From UBA3871 sp002392265 (GTDB taxonomy: Bacteria > Bacillota > Clostridia > Peptostreptococcales > Anaerovoracaceae), in the NCBI GenBank assembly GCA_946614255.1, contig CAMOGS010000078.1:1-56313 (forward strand): DNA of 56,313 nucleotides, written 5' to 3'. Shown here piece after piece: positions 42,250-50,416 of this stretch. Under the pieces are notes generated by a model. That model searched no databases. It was not told the origin of the DNA and saw nothing but the letters and a program-made list of their open reading frames with translations. The translations under genes were made by a program, and so were the position numbers. Each line of letters opens with the position of its first letter. Position 1 is the stretch's first letter.

Positions 42250-45200
42250 TCAGCCAATCACTTTTGCTATGCTTTCTCTCATTTTGGTTATATCTATAGG
42301 CTTTGCTATGTGCTCGTTCATTCCGGCCTCAAAAGCAAGCACCCTGTCCTCTTCAAACGCATCAGCGGTCATCGCTATTATCGGAATGTTGGCAAGCATT
42401 GAATTACTGAGCTTTCTGATTTCTCTGGTTGCTTCATATCCGTTCATGACCGGCATCTGAATATCCATAATGATCAGATCGTAGTCTCCCTCGGATGCGT
42501 TTTTAACCTTTTCAACAGCCTCCGCGCCGTTTTCCGCGCAGTCGACAATAAAGCCATCCTCCTCGAGAATTTCAACTGCAATTTCGCGATTCATTTCATT
42601 GTCTTCGACAAACAGAATCTTTTTGCCTTCGAAGTGGTAGCTTATGCTCTTTTCCTCTTTTTGAACGTCTTCGGTGCGCTTTAATTCAAAACGAAGAGTT
42701 ACTTCGGTACCTTCGCCTTCAGTACTTTCTATTTCGATAGCTCCGCCGAACAGGTCCATTATGCTCTTTGTAATTGCCATGCCAAGTCCTGTTCCCTGAA
42801 TACCCGAAACCGTTGATGATTTCACTCTCGTGAAAGGCTCGTAGATTGTCTCCAGGAACTCCTTGCTCATACCCATGCCGTTGTCCCTTATGCGAATCTC
42901 ATAAACGATGGTGTCTTCATGTTCATCGATTATTCCACCATAGAGATTAATTTTGCCATATTCCGGCGTATATTTGATGGCATTTGACATGACATTCAAA
43001 AGCACCTGATTCATGCGCAGTCTGTCAACGAGCACAATATCGTCCCCGACCCCCGAAATATCCGTAATTAACTTGAGGTTCTTTTTCTTTATGTCAAAGT
43101 TTACGATATTGCAGACGGATCTGAGCATATCATGGATTGAATCCGGCTTCAGTGAAAGCTCCACATGCCCCGATTCAATGCGGCTCATGTCGAGAATATT
43201 GTTTATCAACGACAAAAGATAATTTGATGACTGATTGATTCTACGCAGATAATATTCTACCAGATCCGGCTCTTCAGCATGCTTTTCAGCAAGCCCCGCA
43301 TAACCTATAATCGCATTCATAGGCGTACGTATGTCATGCGACATGTTGTTCAGGAAGGACGTTTTTGAACGGTTTGCGGCCTCTGCCATGCCCAGCGCCT
43401 TTTCAAGCGCCGCCTGTTGCATTTCGAGTTCTCTGTTCTGCTCCGCAATTTTGCTGGTCAGCTCGAGCTTTTCTGCGCGATCTGTGTCAAGCTGGTGCTG
43501 AGTGATTATCATTTTGGTCGCCAGACCGTCTTCATCTCTCTCGAGTACGCGGTACGATGCACTGAACCATCTTTCAAAGGCAGTGACATGGTAAACATAT
43601 TCCTTTTGTTTGTCCTTTGCCATGTGCCTGCGAACCCAGTTCACGTCGCTGAAGTTCATCCAGAATTCCCTGTACTCCGGATCAACAAAGTTTGCCCATC
43701 TGCGGAATTGGTGGCTATAGCTGTTAGCATATTTGCTCTTTGTTTCCTCGTTGTATAACGTTGCGCTCTTTATGGCGATGATATAGTCTTCCGTTAAATC
43801 GGCAAGGTAAATCGCATTGTAATCGTTGTACAGCTCTTTTCCTACGAAGCGAGCAAGTATTTCTTTGTCTTGATTTACAAAGCCGAGTACAACCTCCGTA
43901 GGCTCCTCGTTTACATCATTAAGCTTTACAAATGTCATCTCGCGATATTTAGGGATTCCGCGCGAAACCGCACGATAGGCCTTTGTAAAACTCTTTCTGC
44001 TGCTAAGCTGCTTTTTTATATTTTCGATGCCCGCTGCAGCCGCAAACGCTTCCCTGTCCGCCGGGAACACTATCCTGCTGGTATAGCTTTCAACCGCCTC
44101 GGTATATGCCATCCCGCGAGGCAGCCGCTCTCCAAAGTCCTTTTCGGTGCTGTCCCTGTCGGTGTAGGAGATAATGCTGTCATTTTCAAGATCAATGTAA
44201 TAAACCGAAGAATACTCGGATGCCAGAACGTCAATCAGCTTTAAGTTCTGCTGGATTTCAGCTCTATGCTCCTTTCTGCTCATGATTTCTTCATGGCAGT
44301 CTATTATGCTCAGAACTATGCTGTCGGCATTTTTTACCGCTTCGGGTCTCGAAATGCGCATCTCATGATATCTGTGCTCAGGCGTAGCGTTTACTCTGAA
44401 CCTGACCGTCAGCATACTGTTTTTCTTTAATCTTTTATCTATATAAGCCCTCGACATTACATCGCGCACAACGCTGCGATAAGGCTCGTAAATATCATTC
44501 TCCACCCACTTGTCAAAGGACTCGGTAAACGAAACGGTTTCGTTTCGCTTGTCGGAGCCGAAACAGCCGAGCTTTCTGAATGTAACAAGCGTATCCTTTC
44601 TGAGGTTTGCATAGTAAAGCCCCGCCATTGAATCGCTCATAATTGAGATAACGTAATCGCGCTGGAGCCTCGTCTCTTCTTCCTTGTCAACGCCGGAAAA
44701 CGCCAGTATGATGCTCGTCGGCACATCGGCTCTTCTCTCAGCCACGAAGAATGTGGCCTGTATCCAGTGGCCACCCATAATCTCTGAGTAGTAGATAAAC
44801 TTCACCTTGTCCTCACTGGCCAGCATCTTGCGTAAGTTGTCGGCAGTGGTGAATTGGCGCCATCTTTCAGCTGTGTCGGGGTCATATGTTTTTGCGACCT
44901 CAAGCATAAGCTTGTCAAATGGGCCACTGTGCAGATGCTTCTCCTGACTGTAGTACGGTGCCTTTCGCATCGGCGTGAGGATGTTTGCTTCGAGGTCGAT
45001 GTCGTAAATTCCAAAGAAGTCGGCCATGATGGTGGCACTTGAGATTCTGTGGAGAGTCTCCTGATTGGTGTTGCTGTAGGTCAGTATGGCTTCGTTTCTG
45101 CCCAGCTTGGCGACAGTAACCGTGTGCCACTCCGGAAGGCCGTCGACTATTTCTCGGTACTCGTAGGAAAAGCTGTCCTCCTTTTGGAGCCTGCTTTTCA

Positions 45201-45999
45201 TGTATTCGAGGTCGTTCATCTGGCGAAACAGTTTTCTGTCAAACTCGAAAACAACATTGTTTGCCAGGCAGTCAACCGCCTCCTCGAAGCTCCTTGCATC
45301 CTTGATGTATTTGCTGCTGTAAGCATTTCGGTTAAACTTGATGCGGAACTCCTTCTTTTTACTGAATGTTATCAGATAAACATAGTCTGCGTTGTCCGAA
45401 AGCTTGCTGATGATGGTCTTCATCTTTTTAGATTCTGCAGCTTCAAGCTCGGAGTTGCGACGCTTTGCCTCATATCTGGAAAGAGAAAGCGACATCAGGC
45501 GCGAGAATTCTTCGAGCGTTGACCTCTCGTAATCCGTGAACTCATGCTTTTCTTTGAGATAATGAATAGCGATTCCGCCCGCAGGTCTCCCATCACAATA
45601 AACGACACGCGAGAGCGCAGATTTTACAGGGCACTCGCAATGAACATGCACGCCCTTGTAGCCTTCCCTGCAGTCCTGCATTTCGATTACACCGTCGGAA
45701 TATATTTTGTTTTTAACATCGGCATGCTCGCATTTGGAGCAATATTCCTCCGGCACACGCCAGTCCTCACCTATCTCGGGTGAGTTTTCAACTATTCGGC
45801 TACTCTCAAGATCCCTGTATATGACCTGGTCACAATTTAAAAGCACGCGAAGCCTCCCCGCAAATTGCTTTAAAAGATTAACAGGGTCTTCATCGTGCTC
45901 AGTAAAATATTTCAGCAAATCGACGCGAAGCTCGGAATGCCTTAAAGCATCCCTTACAGCAGCTTCTTTGCTTTTACCCTTGCTTTTGCTCCTTGCCAT
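42250..45999 (-). CDS. Multi-PAS hybrid sensor histidine kinase/response regulator
   Basis: 1249 residues, no transmembrane segment, so cytoplasmic. The N-terminus (about 25-175) looks like a GAF-type sensor with a Cys-rich loop (YCSKCEHAD, MQDCREGYKG, HCECPVK). Residues about 195-850 hold several diverged PAS-like repeats, each opening with a (V/I/L)Y-x-(I/A)-(D/N)L strand. The kinase core has NMSHDIRTPMN with the phosphorylated His888, an ATPase domain with NVMSNAIKYT, RDNGMGM and GTGLGMAIT, and a receiver domain (about 1125-1249) with Asp1179 in IIMDIQMP. The ATG at 45999 has CGGAGG 8 bases upstream. No DNA-binding output is fused; the GGDEF and Fic proteins downstream may be part of the response. 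Confidence 0.94.
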   Translation of the reverse strand: MARSKSKGKSKEAAVRDALRHSELRVDLLKYFTEHDEDPVNLLKQFAGRLRVLLNCDQVIYRDLESSRIVENSPEIGEDWRVPEEYCSKCEHADVKNKIYSDGVIEMQDCREGYKGVHVHCECPVKSALSRVVYCDGRPAGGIAIHYLKEKHEFTDYERSTLEEFSRLMSLSLSRYEAKRRNSELEAAESKKMKTIISKLSDNADYVYLITFSKKKEFRIKFNRNAYSSKYIKDARSFEEAVDCLANNVVFEFDRKLFRQMNDLEYMKSRLQKEDSFSYEYREIVDGLPEWHTVTVAKLGRNEAILTYSNTNQETLHRISSATIMADFFGIYDIDLEANILTPMRKAPYYSQEKHLHSGPFDKLMLEVAKTYDPDTAERWRQFTTADNLRKMLASEDKVKFIYYSEIMGGHWIQATFFVAERRADVPTSIILAFSGVDKEEETRLQRDYVISIMSDSMAGLYYANLRKDTLVTFRKLGCFGSDKRNETVSFTESFDKWVENDIYEPYRSVVRDVMSRAYIDKRLKKNSMLTVRFRVNATPEHRYHEMRISRPEAVKNADSIVLSIIDCHEEIMSRKEHRAEIQQNLKLIDVLASEYSSVYYIDLENDSIISYTDRDSTEKDFGERLPRGMAYTEAVESYTSRIVFPADREAFAAAAGIENIKKQLSSRKSFTKAYRAVSRGIPKYREMTFVKLNDVNEEPTEVVLGFVNQDKEILARFVGKELYNDYNAIYLADLTEDYIIAIKSATLYNEETKSKYANSYSHQFRRWANFVDPEYREFWMNFSDVNWVRRHMAKDKQKEYVYHVTAFERWFSASYRVLERDEDGLATKMIITQHQLDTDRAEKLELTSKIAEQNRELEMQQAALEKALGMAEAANRSKTSFLNNMSHDIRTPMNAIIGYAGLAEKHAEEPDLVEYYLRRINQSSNYLLSLINNILDMSRIESGHVELSLKPDSIHDMLRSVCNIVNFDIKKKNLKLITDISGVGDDIVLVDRLRMNQVLLNVMSNAIKYTPEYGKINLYGGIIDEHEDTIVYEIRIRDNGMGMSKEFLETIYEPFTRVKSSTVSGIQGTGLGMAITKSIMDLFGGAIEIESTEGEGTEVTLRFELKRTEDVQKEEKSISYHFEGKKILFVEDNEMNREIAVEILEEDGFIVDCAENGAEAVEKVKNASEGDYDLIIMDIQMPVMNGYEATREIRKLSNSMLANIPIIAMTADAFEEDRVLAFEAGMNEHIAKPIDITKMRESIAKVIG

Positions 46000-46049
46000 A
46001 ATAAAGCCTCCGTTTTAACGAGAGAAATCACCTATACTTTCTGTGTATT

Positions 46050-46078
46050 ATTATAGCAATTAAATAAAATCCATTCAA
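46050..46078 (-). promoter_or_regulatory. Promoter of the hybrid kinase operon
   Basis: Minus strand TTGAAT (46073-46078), 17-base spacer, TATAAT (46050-46055), about 45 bases upstream of the kinase start. The -35 sits in the terminator hairpin of the serpin gene. Confidence 0.65.
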
Positions 46079-46095
46079 CTATAGAATGGATTTTA
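46063..46095 (-). terminator. Intrinsic terminator of the serpin gene
   Basis: Inverted repeat AAAATCCATT...AATGGATTTT with a 9-base loop; the minus strand continues with TATTTAATT. It lies about 38 bases after the serpin stop. AT-rich, so only a moderately strong terminator. Confidence 0.7.
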
Positions 46096-46132
46096 TGTCT
46101 AATTTATCTCTAATAAGGCTGAATCAGGCTTG

Positions 46133-47596
46133 TCAGATTTGATTTACCATTCCCGTAAACAATGGCATACCGTCTGTCCCGGTAATCATGAACGCGAACG
46201 GTCTGTCTAGGTTCATTTCGATTACAGGAAGGTCCTGAGGCATCATGGAGGTAACCCCTACCATGATGGAAGTAAACGCTGCGGCTTCGCAGCCCTCTTC
46301 ATCAATCTTTACCCTGCCCGCATGCTTGATGTCAGTTACAACAAGCTGTTCGTCTAGCTCAGCAATCGGTGAGAAATTAGCGCTTTCTTTATCAAATATA
46401 TCTCTAATATTCATCTGATAAAGCAGCCCCTTCATATCTATGTCGGACTGCACATCGAACTTTGGAACCGACCATTTTATCTTTCCTGCCTTTATGGCAA
46501 TGCCAGCATCATATGAAAGCAGTGATCCGATTACATAGTTTTTATCCTGAAATGCGGCGAGAGTTTTGTCCTCGTCCGGCAGGAAAAATCTCATGGAAAG
46601 GCCGCTCTCCATCGGTAGCTCCGCAATTGTGTAGCCTTCGTTTGAGTGGAAATATCTGCCGTGGTTCTCGGTGTAGTGCATAAACTCAGTCTGCGCCTTT
46701 TTGCCGTCCGCAGAGGTGAAATCGCCGGTCGTGTTTAATGAAGGCTCAAATCTGTGGCACCAGCCGTCTTTAAAGTAAATTGTCGAAACCAGTGCAAGCA
46801 CGGTCATTGGGTCTGTTTCGAGGCTGCCCGCCGCATCCTTTAAGAGACCTCCGGTATTCTCGTTTATCCAGGCTCTAAGCGCTTCATCGGTCTCCTTTTC
46901 GCCCATTGGCACGGAGAATCCGGAAGCATAGTAATTTTCTGCGAGCTTTTTAATCGTCTCTTCCTTAAAGTTGATGTTTTCATTCAGCCACATCGAGTTT
47001 GCGAGAAGTGTTTTGCTGCCCTCCTCACTGAGGTAGAGATTGCGCCAAAGCTGGCCTGCCGAAGCACGCACCTCCTCAATATTATTGAGCCCGAGAAGAT
47101 TCATAATCTGCGCGCGGCTCTCGCCGTCAGTTACTTCGCAGAGCATACAAAGTGCCATATAAAGATTGGCCGGCGAGTAGGCTACATTTTTGTCCGCCAT
47201 TTCGCCGAATATGGTGTTTGCGGTATTTTGCGTAAAGCCGTACATCGGTCCGCCAAACTGAGGATCGACCCCGTCGCCCCGTAGTGCAACCATCGCCTCT
47301 TCGTAAGCCGACTGTTTTTTCGCATAGTCGTCCATGATCTTGTTGGATTCTGCGGTATATTTGGCTTCGCCCAGCTTGTTATAGTCAAGCGCAGCCAAAG
47401 CGTTTTCGACATCCGCATAGGATGGCTTTTCCGGGATTTCCGGCAGCTTTACCTTTGCCACTTCGTATTTTTCATAAGTTCCGGTGCCGCCTGCCGCCGG
47501 GTCTGCCCCGCTTCCGCCGCCCTGCGCACCGCACGCGACCATCGAAAGCATCATGACACCTGCCAGTAAAAGTGATAGCATTTTTTTGATTTTCAT
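46133..47596 (-). CDS. Lipoprotein serpin (serine protease inhibitor)
   Basis: 487 residues from the ATG at 47596. A lipoprotein signal (MKIKKMLSLLLAGVMMLSMV) ends with ACG at the lipobox. The serpin fold starts about residue 115 (FGEMADKNVAYSPANLYMAL). The reactive-loop hinge reads EEGCEAAAF (about 433-441), close to the inhibitory consensus EEGTEAAA with Cys for Thr, which favours a true inhibitor; the signature LDRPFAFMI follows. The scissile bond probably lies in the VGVTSMMPQD stretch, so a P1 Met, Ser or Thr is possible (elastase or chymotrypsin-like target). The first 115 residues are a Gly/Ala linker plus helical region with unknown role. It should be displayed on the cell surface; likely targets are host or rival proteases (inference). 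Confidence 0.93.
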   Translation of the reverse strand: MKIKKMLSLLLAGVMMLSMVACGAQGGGSGADPAAGGTGTYEKYEVAKVKLPEIPEKPSYADVENALAALDYNKLGEAKYTAESNKIMDDYAKKQSAYEEAMVALRGDGVDPQFGGPMYGFTQNTANTIFGEMADKNVAYSPANLYMALCMLCEVTDGESRAQIMNLLGLNNIEEVRASAGQLWRNLYLSEEGSKTLLANSMWLNENINFKEETIKKLAENYYASGFSVPMGEKETDEALRAWINENTGGLLKDAAGSLETDPMTVLALVSTIYFKDGWCHRFEPSLNTTGDFTSADGKKAQTEFMHYTENHGRYFHSNEGYTIAELPMESGLSMRFFLPDEDKTLAAFQDKNYVIGSLLSYDAGIAIKAGKIKWSVPKFDVQSDIDMKGLLYQMNIRDIFDKESANFSPIAELDEQLVVTDIKHAGRVKIDEEGCEAAAFTSIMVGVTSMMPQDLPVIEMNLDRPFAFMITGTDGMPLFTGMVNQI

Positions 47597-47638
47597 TTTA
47601 ATTCTTTTTAATCCTTTCTCCCATTTTTTACTTTTGGT

Positions 47639-47723
47639 GTACGGCGATTTGCATATTGGGGATATACTATATTTTTTAATACGCATCGTCTATTTACAAT
47701 GCACATTTTATATATCGCCGTAC
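47639..47723. repeat. Spaced inverted repeat upstream of the serpin gene
   Basis: GTACGGCGAT (47639-47648) and its exact reverse complement ATCGCCGTAC (47714-47723) flank 65 bases of AT-rich sequence that should contain the serpin promoter. It could be a pair of operator sites or a long-range stem. Confidence 0.65.
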
Positions 47724-47757
47724 GTCAATAAAGACGGGATTTGGGTTTAAAGGTTAC

Positions 47758-47825
47758 AGGCGAATTTGGGGACAGGCACCAAATTGGAAAAAAGGCGAAT
47801 TTGGTGCCTGTCCCCAAATTCGCCT
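47758..47825. repeat. Palindromic GGGGACAGGCACC repeat, copy 4
   Basis: Perfect inverted repeat with 28-base arms (47758-47785 and 47798-47825) and a 12-base loop that contains AAAAAA. The core is GGGGACAGGCACCAAATT as in copy 1. It follows the stop of the flavin-type oxidoreductase gene by 16 bases. Confidence 0.92.
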
Positions 47826-47841
47826 CAAATTCACCTGTGTA

Positions 47842-48324
47842 TCAGGATTCATTTACGAGCTTGCCTGTCATGCGGTCGATGGTCAAAACAAACATTGCTA
47901 CATTATTCATATTCCTTTTAACATCGTCCTCTATATCTTCGTCCGAAACAGGGAATTTCTTGGAGAGCATCCTGCAATGATCTAAAATCTTTTCAAGGTC
48001 TGTCAGCATTTCCACATGGCCGAGGCAAACAACGCTTTTGATGTTAAGTGCCCAGTCGCCATCTTTCTTAAAACCCTTGTCAAGAACCGTAAAGCAAACC
48101 TGATTGTTTTCTTTTATGAGGTCAAGCTTTAGTCCATCCTTTGCGCAGTGGAAATACAGTTTACCGTCCCTTTCATCATAAAAGTGATTCAGAGGAATCG
48201 CATAAGGATAACCGTTTTCACCGTGAAGCGCCAAAATCCCACGTGGCTCTTCCTTGAGAACCTTTATGCACTCTTCGTCACTAAGCTGCTGCTTAAAACG
48301 TCTCATCTTTCTAAATTCCGCCAT
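47842..48324 (-). CDS. Pyridoxamine 5'-phosphate oxidase-like (NimA-type) flavin-binding protein
   Basis: 160 residues from the ATG at 48324 (AAGGAG 8 bases upstream). The split-barrel fold is indicated by LSDEECIKVLKEEPRGILAL, then GYPYAIPLNHFY, KLYFHCAKDGLK and VCFTVLDKG, as in the 5-nitroimidazole resistance/PNPOx-like family. These proteins bind FMN or haem; the substrate is not predictable. They are common in anaerobes and sometimes reduce nitroimidazoles. It lies 45 bases after the thioesterase gene on the same strand and ends just before repeat copy 4. Confidence 0.87.
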   Translation of the reverse strand: MAEFRKMRRFKQQLSDEECIKVLKEEPRGILALHGENGYPYAIPLNHFYDERDGKLYFHCAKDGLKLDLIKENNQVCFTVLDKGFKKDGDWALNIKSVVCLGHVEMLTDLEKILDHCRMLSKKFPVSDEDIEDDVKRNMNNVAMFVLTIDRMTGKLVNES

Positions 48325-48369
48325 TTTTTCTTCTCCTTTCAAGTGGCTCCGCTTTCCTCTATCCCATGC

Positions 48370-48774
48370 CTATTCCATGCCTTTCAAAAATTCCTCATAC
48401 AGTCCGGGGTAGTCCCTCTTCATCCTGACCGGCTTCCCATTCTTGCCGAGAAAGGCGTGTGATGAGGTTCCGACACATACGACAAGCCCTGCCGCATTTT
48501 TCATCTCATACTCCATGCAAAGCTTTACACCCCTGAATTCCTTCACCCTTGCGGTAATTGTGATTTCGTCGGCAAACGTCGTCGGATGCTTGTAATCGCA
48601 CGATATGCTGAGCACCGGTGAGACGATTCCCATTTCTTCAAGCTTATCAAAAGGATAGCCTGCTTCCTCAAGAAATGCCACTCTCGCCTCTTCCATCCAT
48701 CTGATGTAATTTGAATGGTGGGTTATACCCATTTTATCGGTTTCGTAATACTGCACCTTATGCATATATTCCAT
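48370..48774 (-). CDS. Acyl-CoA thioesterase, YbgC/4HBT family
   Basis: 134 residues, hotdog fold. The signature YYETDKMGITHHSNYIRWME matches the YbgC family; the catalytic Asp is in ETDKMGI. It should hydrolyse short-chain acyl-CoA. A GAGG site is 8 bases upstream of the ATG at 48774. It comes 23 bases after the glutaredoxin-like gene, so the three minus-strand genes from 49028 down to 47842 look like one operon. Confidence 0.92.
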   Translation of the reverse strand: MEYMHKVQYYETDKMGITHHSNYIRWMEEARVAFLEEAGYPFDKLEEMGIVSPVLSISCDYKHPTTFADEITITARVKEFRGVKLCMEYEMKNAAGLVVCVGTSSHAFLGKNGKPVRMKRDYPGLYEEFLKGME

Positions 48775-48797
48775 CTCATGCCCTCGCTTATTATCCC

Positions 48798-49028
48798 TTA
48801 ACCCAAAGTGATTTCGCCCTTTTCATCCACAATCGCAGGGATACCGATTCCTTTTGCGGCCTTAACGCCCTCAAAAACCGCACTGCTGTCGCGCAGCACC
48901 AAAAAAGCCTTTAGATTTGCCAAATCCTTTGTAATATCAAAAAATTCATAGGCTACGCCCTTCGCATCAAAATCGTTTATGCACTGCATTGTATCAGGGC
49001 AAAGCGTGCTTCCGTATACTTTTAACAT
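48798..49028 (-). CDS. Glutaredoxin-related protein
   Basis: 76 residues from the ATG at 49028, which has AAAGGAG 7 bases upstream. The N-terminus reads LKVYGSTLCPDTM, a thioredoxin-fold strand with a C-P-D-T site, one Cys rather than CPYC. Later Cys28 and an IGIPAIV stretch with the cis-Pro loop support a glutaredoxin-like fold. It may act as a monothiol carrier or be non-catalytic. It begins a three-gene operon read from a promoter shared back-to-back with lysO. Confidence 0.8.
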   Translation of the reverse strand: MLKVYGSTLCPDTMQCINDFDAKGVAYEFFDITKDLANLKAFLVLRDSSAVFEGVKAAKGIGIPAIVDEKGEITLG

Positions 49029-49055
49029 TTCAGTACTCCTTTCATATTTTAAAAC

Positions 49056-49084
49056 AGTATACCACGACATCCGCGCGAAAACAA
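49056..49084 (-). promoter_or_regulatory. Promoter of the glutaredoxin-thioesterase operon
   Basis: Minus strand TTGTTT (49079-49084), 17-base spacer, TATACT (49056-49061), 27 bases upstream of the start codon. It lies back-to-back with the lysO promoter, with only 5 bases between the two -35 elements. Confidence 0.65.
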
Positions 49085-49089
49085 CCTAC

Positions 49090-49118
49090 TTGACAGATGC
49101 ACAAAGCACATGTAAAAT
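49090..49118 (+). promoter_or_regulatory. Promoter of lysO, giving a leaderless transcript
   Basis: TTGACA (49090-49095), 17-base spacer, TAAAAT (49113-49118). The ATG is at 49126, only 7 bases after the -10, exactly where transcription should begin. Confidence 0.7.
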
Positions 49119-49125
49119 TTTCGAT

Positions 49126-50073
49126 ATGAACACATTAATTCCATTCATATGCCTAGGCGCGGGAGCTATCATCAGCTGGCGCGGGCTGCCAAAGGCGGTG
49201 CTAAAGGCAAACGATACAATTACAAATGTGGCGCTCATTGTTCTGATGCTGGTTATCGGACTCAATATAGGAGTAAGCCCCGCTGTCATGGGCAATCTCG
49301 GGCGCATCGGCCTAAACTGTGCAGCCATTACGCTTTCTGCGATTGCCGTAAGCGTGATTCTCACGGTGCTTTGTGAGAAGACTCTGCTGCCGCTTGATGA
49401 GACCCGCAAAGCCTTCGCAACCGGCACTGCTTCTGCAGCCGGCACGACTGAATCTACTGCCGAAGGCAAAACTGTCTCACCACTTCTCATAATCATGCCT
49501 CTTGCGATAGCAATCGGCATAGCCGCGGGCTACGCAAAGCCGGACATGTTTTCAGAAGCCCTGCTTGGCCGGATCCTTACAATATCGCTCATATTTCTCT
49601 ACCTCGGCGTAGGCGTGAGCCTCGGCGAAAACAAGAGTGTCTTCAGCTATGTCAAAAGGCTTGGGGCGCGCATTCTGCTGCTTCCTGTCGCAATCTTTGC
49701 AGGAAGCATTCTGGGAGGACTTTTGGCAGGTCTTGCCCTTAAGGTGCCGCTTGCTTATGCGGTAATTTCCGCAAGTGGGTCAGGCTATTACAGCCTGACG
49801 GGTGCGACGATGACGGAGGTCTTTGGCATCGAGGCCGGCACATACGGCTTTATCGTGAACGTGCTTCGCGACGTGTTTACAGTGCTCCTGATGCCGATTC
49901 TCGCGAGAATCAGCAGCGGCAGTCCCATCGCTTCGGGCGCGGGCGGCTGCATGGATACGATGCTTGTGCCGGTCACAAAGGCGGTCGGTACAGAGCTCGG
50001 CATGGTGGCGCTATTAAGCGGTACAGTACTGTCGTTTTTCGTACCGGTGTGGCTGCCGATAGTTTGCAGGTGA
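49126..50073 (+). CDS. lysO: LysO family lysine exporter (DUF340)
   Basis: 315 residues, eight or so transmembrane helices. The split LysO arrangement is visible: an N-terminal half (LIPFICLGAGAIISWRGL, then ALIVLMLVIGLNIGVSP) and a C-terminal half (LIFLYLGVGVSLGENK, GSGYYSLTGATMTEVFG, ARISSGSPIASGAGGCMDTM, VPVTKAVG). It should export lysine or a toxic analogue. Length is near E. coli LysO (about 299). The ATG at 49126 is the only start giving a complete first helix, and there is no Shine-Dalgarno before it; see the promoter entry. An intrinsic terminator follows the stop. Confidence 0.93.
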   Translation: MNTLIPFICLGAGAIISWRGLPKAVLKANDTITNVALIVLMLVIGLNIGVSPAVMGNLGRIGLNCAAITLSAIAVSVILTVLCEKTLLPLDETRKAFATGTASAAGTTESTAEGKTVSPLLIIMPLAIAIGIAAGYAKPDMFSEALLGRILTISLIFLYLGVGVSLGENKSVFSYVKRLGARILLLPVAIFAGSILGGLLAGLALKVPLAYAVISASGSGYYSLTGATMTEVFGIEAGTYGFIVNVLRDVFTVLLMPILARISSGSPIASGAGGCMDTMLVPVTKAVGTELGMVALLSGTVLSFFVPVWLPIVCR

Positions 50074-50080
50074 AAAAGTA

Positions 50081-50106
50081 AACCCCGGCAGAACCTGCCG
50101 GGGTTT
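50081..50106 (+). terminator. Intrinsic terminator of lysO
   Basis: Stem AACCCCGGCA / TGCCGGGGTTT with a 5-base loop, followed by GTTAC and then TTTTT a little further on; it lies 8 bases after the stop. Confidence 0.85.
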
Positions 50107-50111
50107 GTTAC

Positions 50112-50300
50112 GTTTTTGAAAAGACCGCTTTGGCAAAGCGTGGATTTTTCGATGAGATGCGAGGCGCCAAGCGTTCGAGGAGCGGAGCGTACATGTGGTA
50201 CATGAGCACCGCAGAAACGCGCAGGCAACAAAGCATATCGCGAAAAAGACCGCTTTTATCTCTTTGTTAACGCTTGCATAGCTTGAAAAGACCGAAAACA
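50112..50300. other. GC-rich structured intergenic element, possible RNA or repeat
   Basis: No gene is supported between lysO and the small ORF at 50417. This part contains three copies of GAAAAGACCG (50118, 50242 with an extra A, 50285), a 6-bp hairpin CGCTTTGGCAAAGCG (50126-50140), a GATGC/GCAT long-range pairing (50156 with 50233), and a nested hairpin with CATGTGGTACATG (50192-50204) inside GCGG...CCGC. The pattern suggests a folded RNA or palindromic repeat. The remaining bases to 50410 show no clear promoter. Confidence 0.5.
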
Positions 50301-50416
50301 AGGGATTCCTTACATCAAATGTTGCATACGTGTTTTACACGGTAGACTACTTAGGGTGTCCCACGACTTCTGTGTACTTACAACCCGCATATAGCATTAA
50401 TCGAAAGGAGTTACTT

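Noticed and set aside
47597..47686. 30-residue N-terminal extension of the serpin
   Set aside because: It would place an extra charged segment before a normal lipoprotein signal, and the internal ATG gives the standard signal peptide.
49029..49125. Lysine riboswitch before lysO
   Set aside because: The promoter leaves no room for a leader; no L-box-like structure is present.
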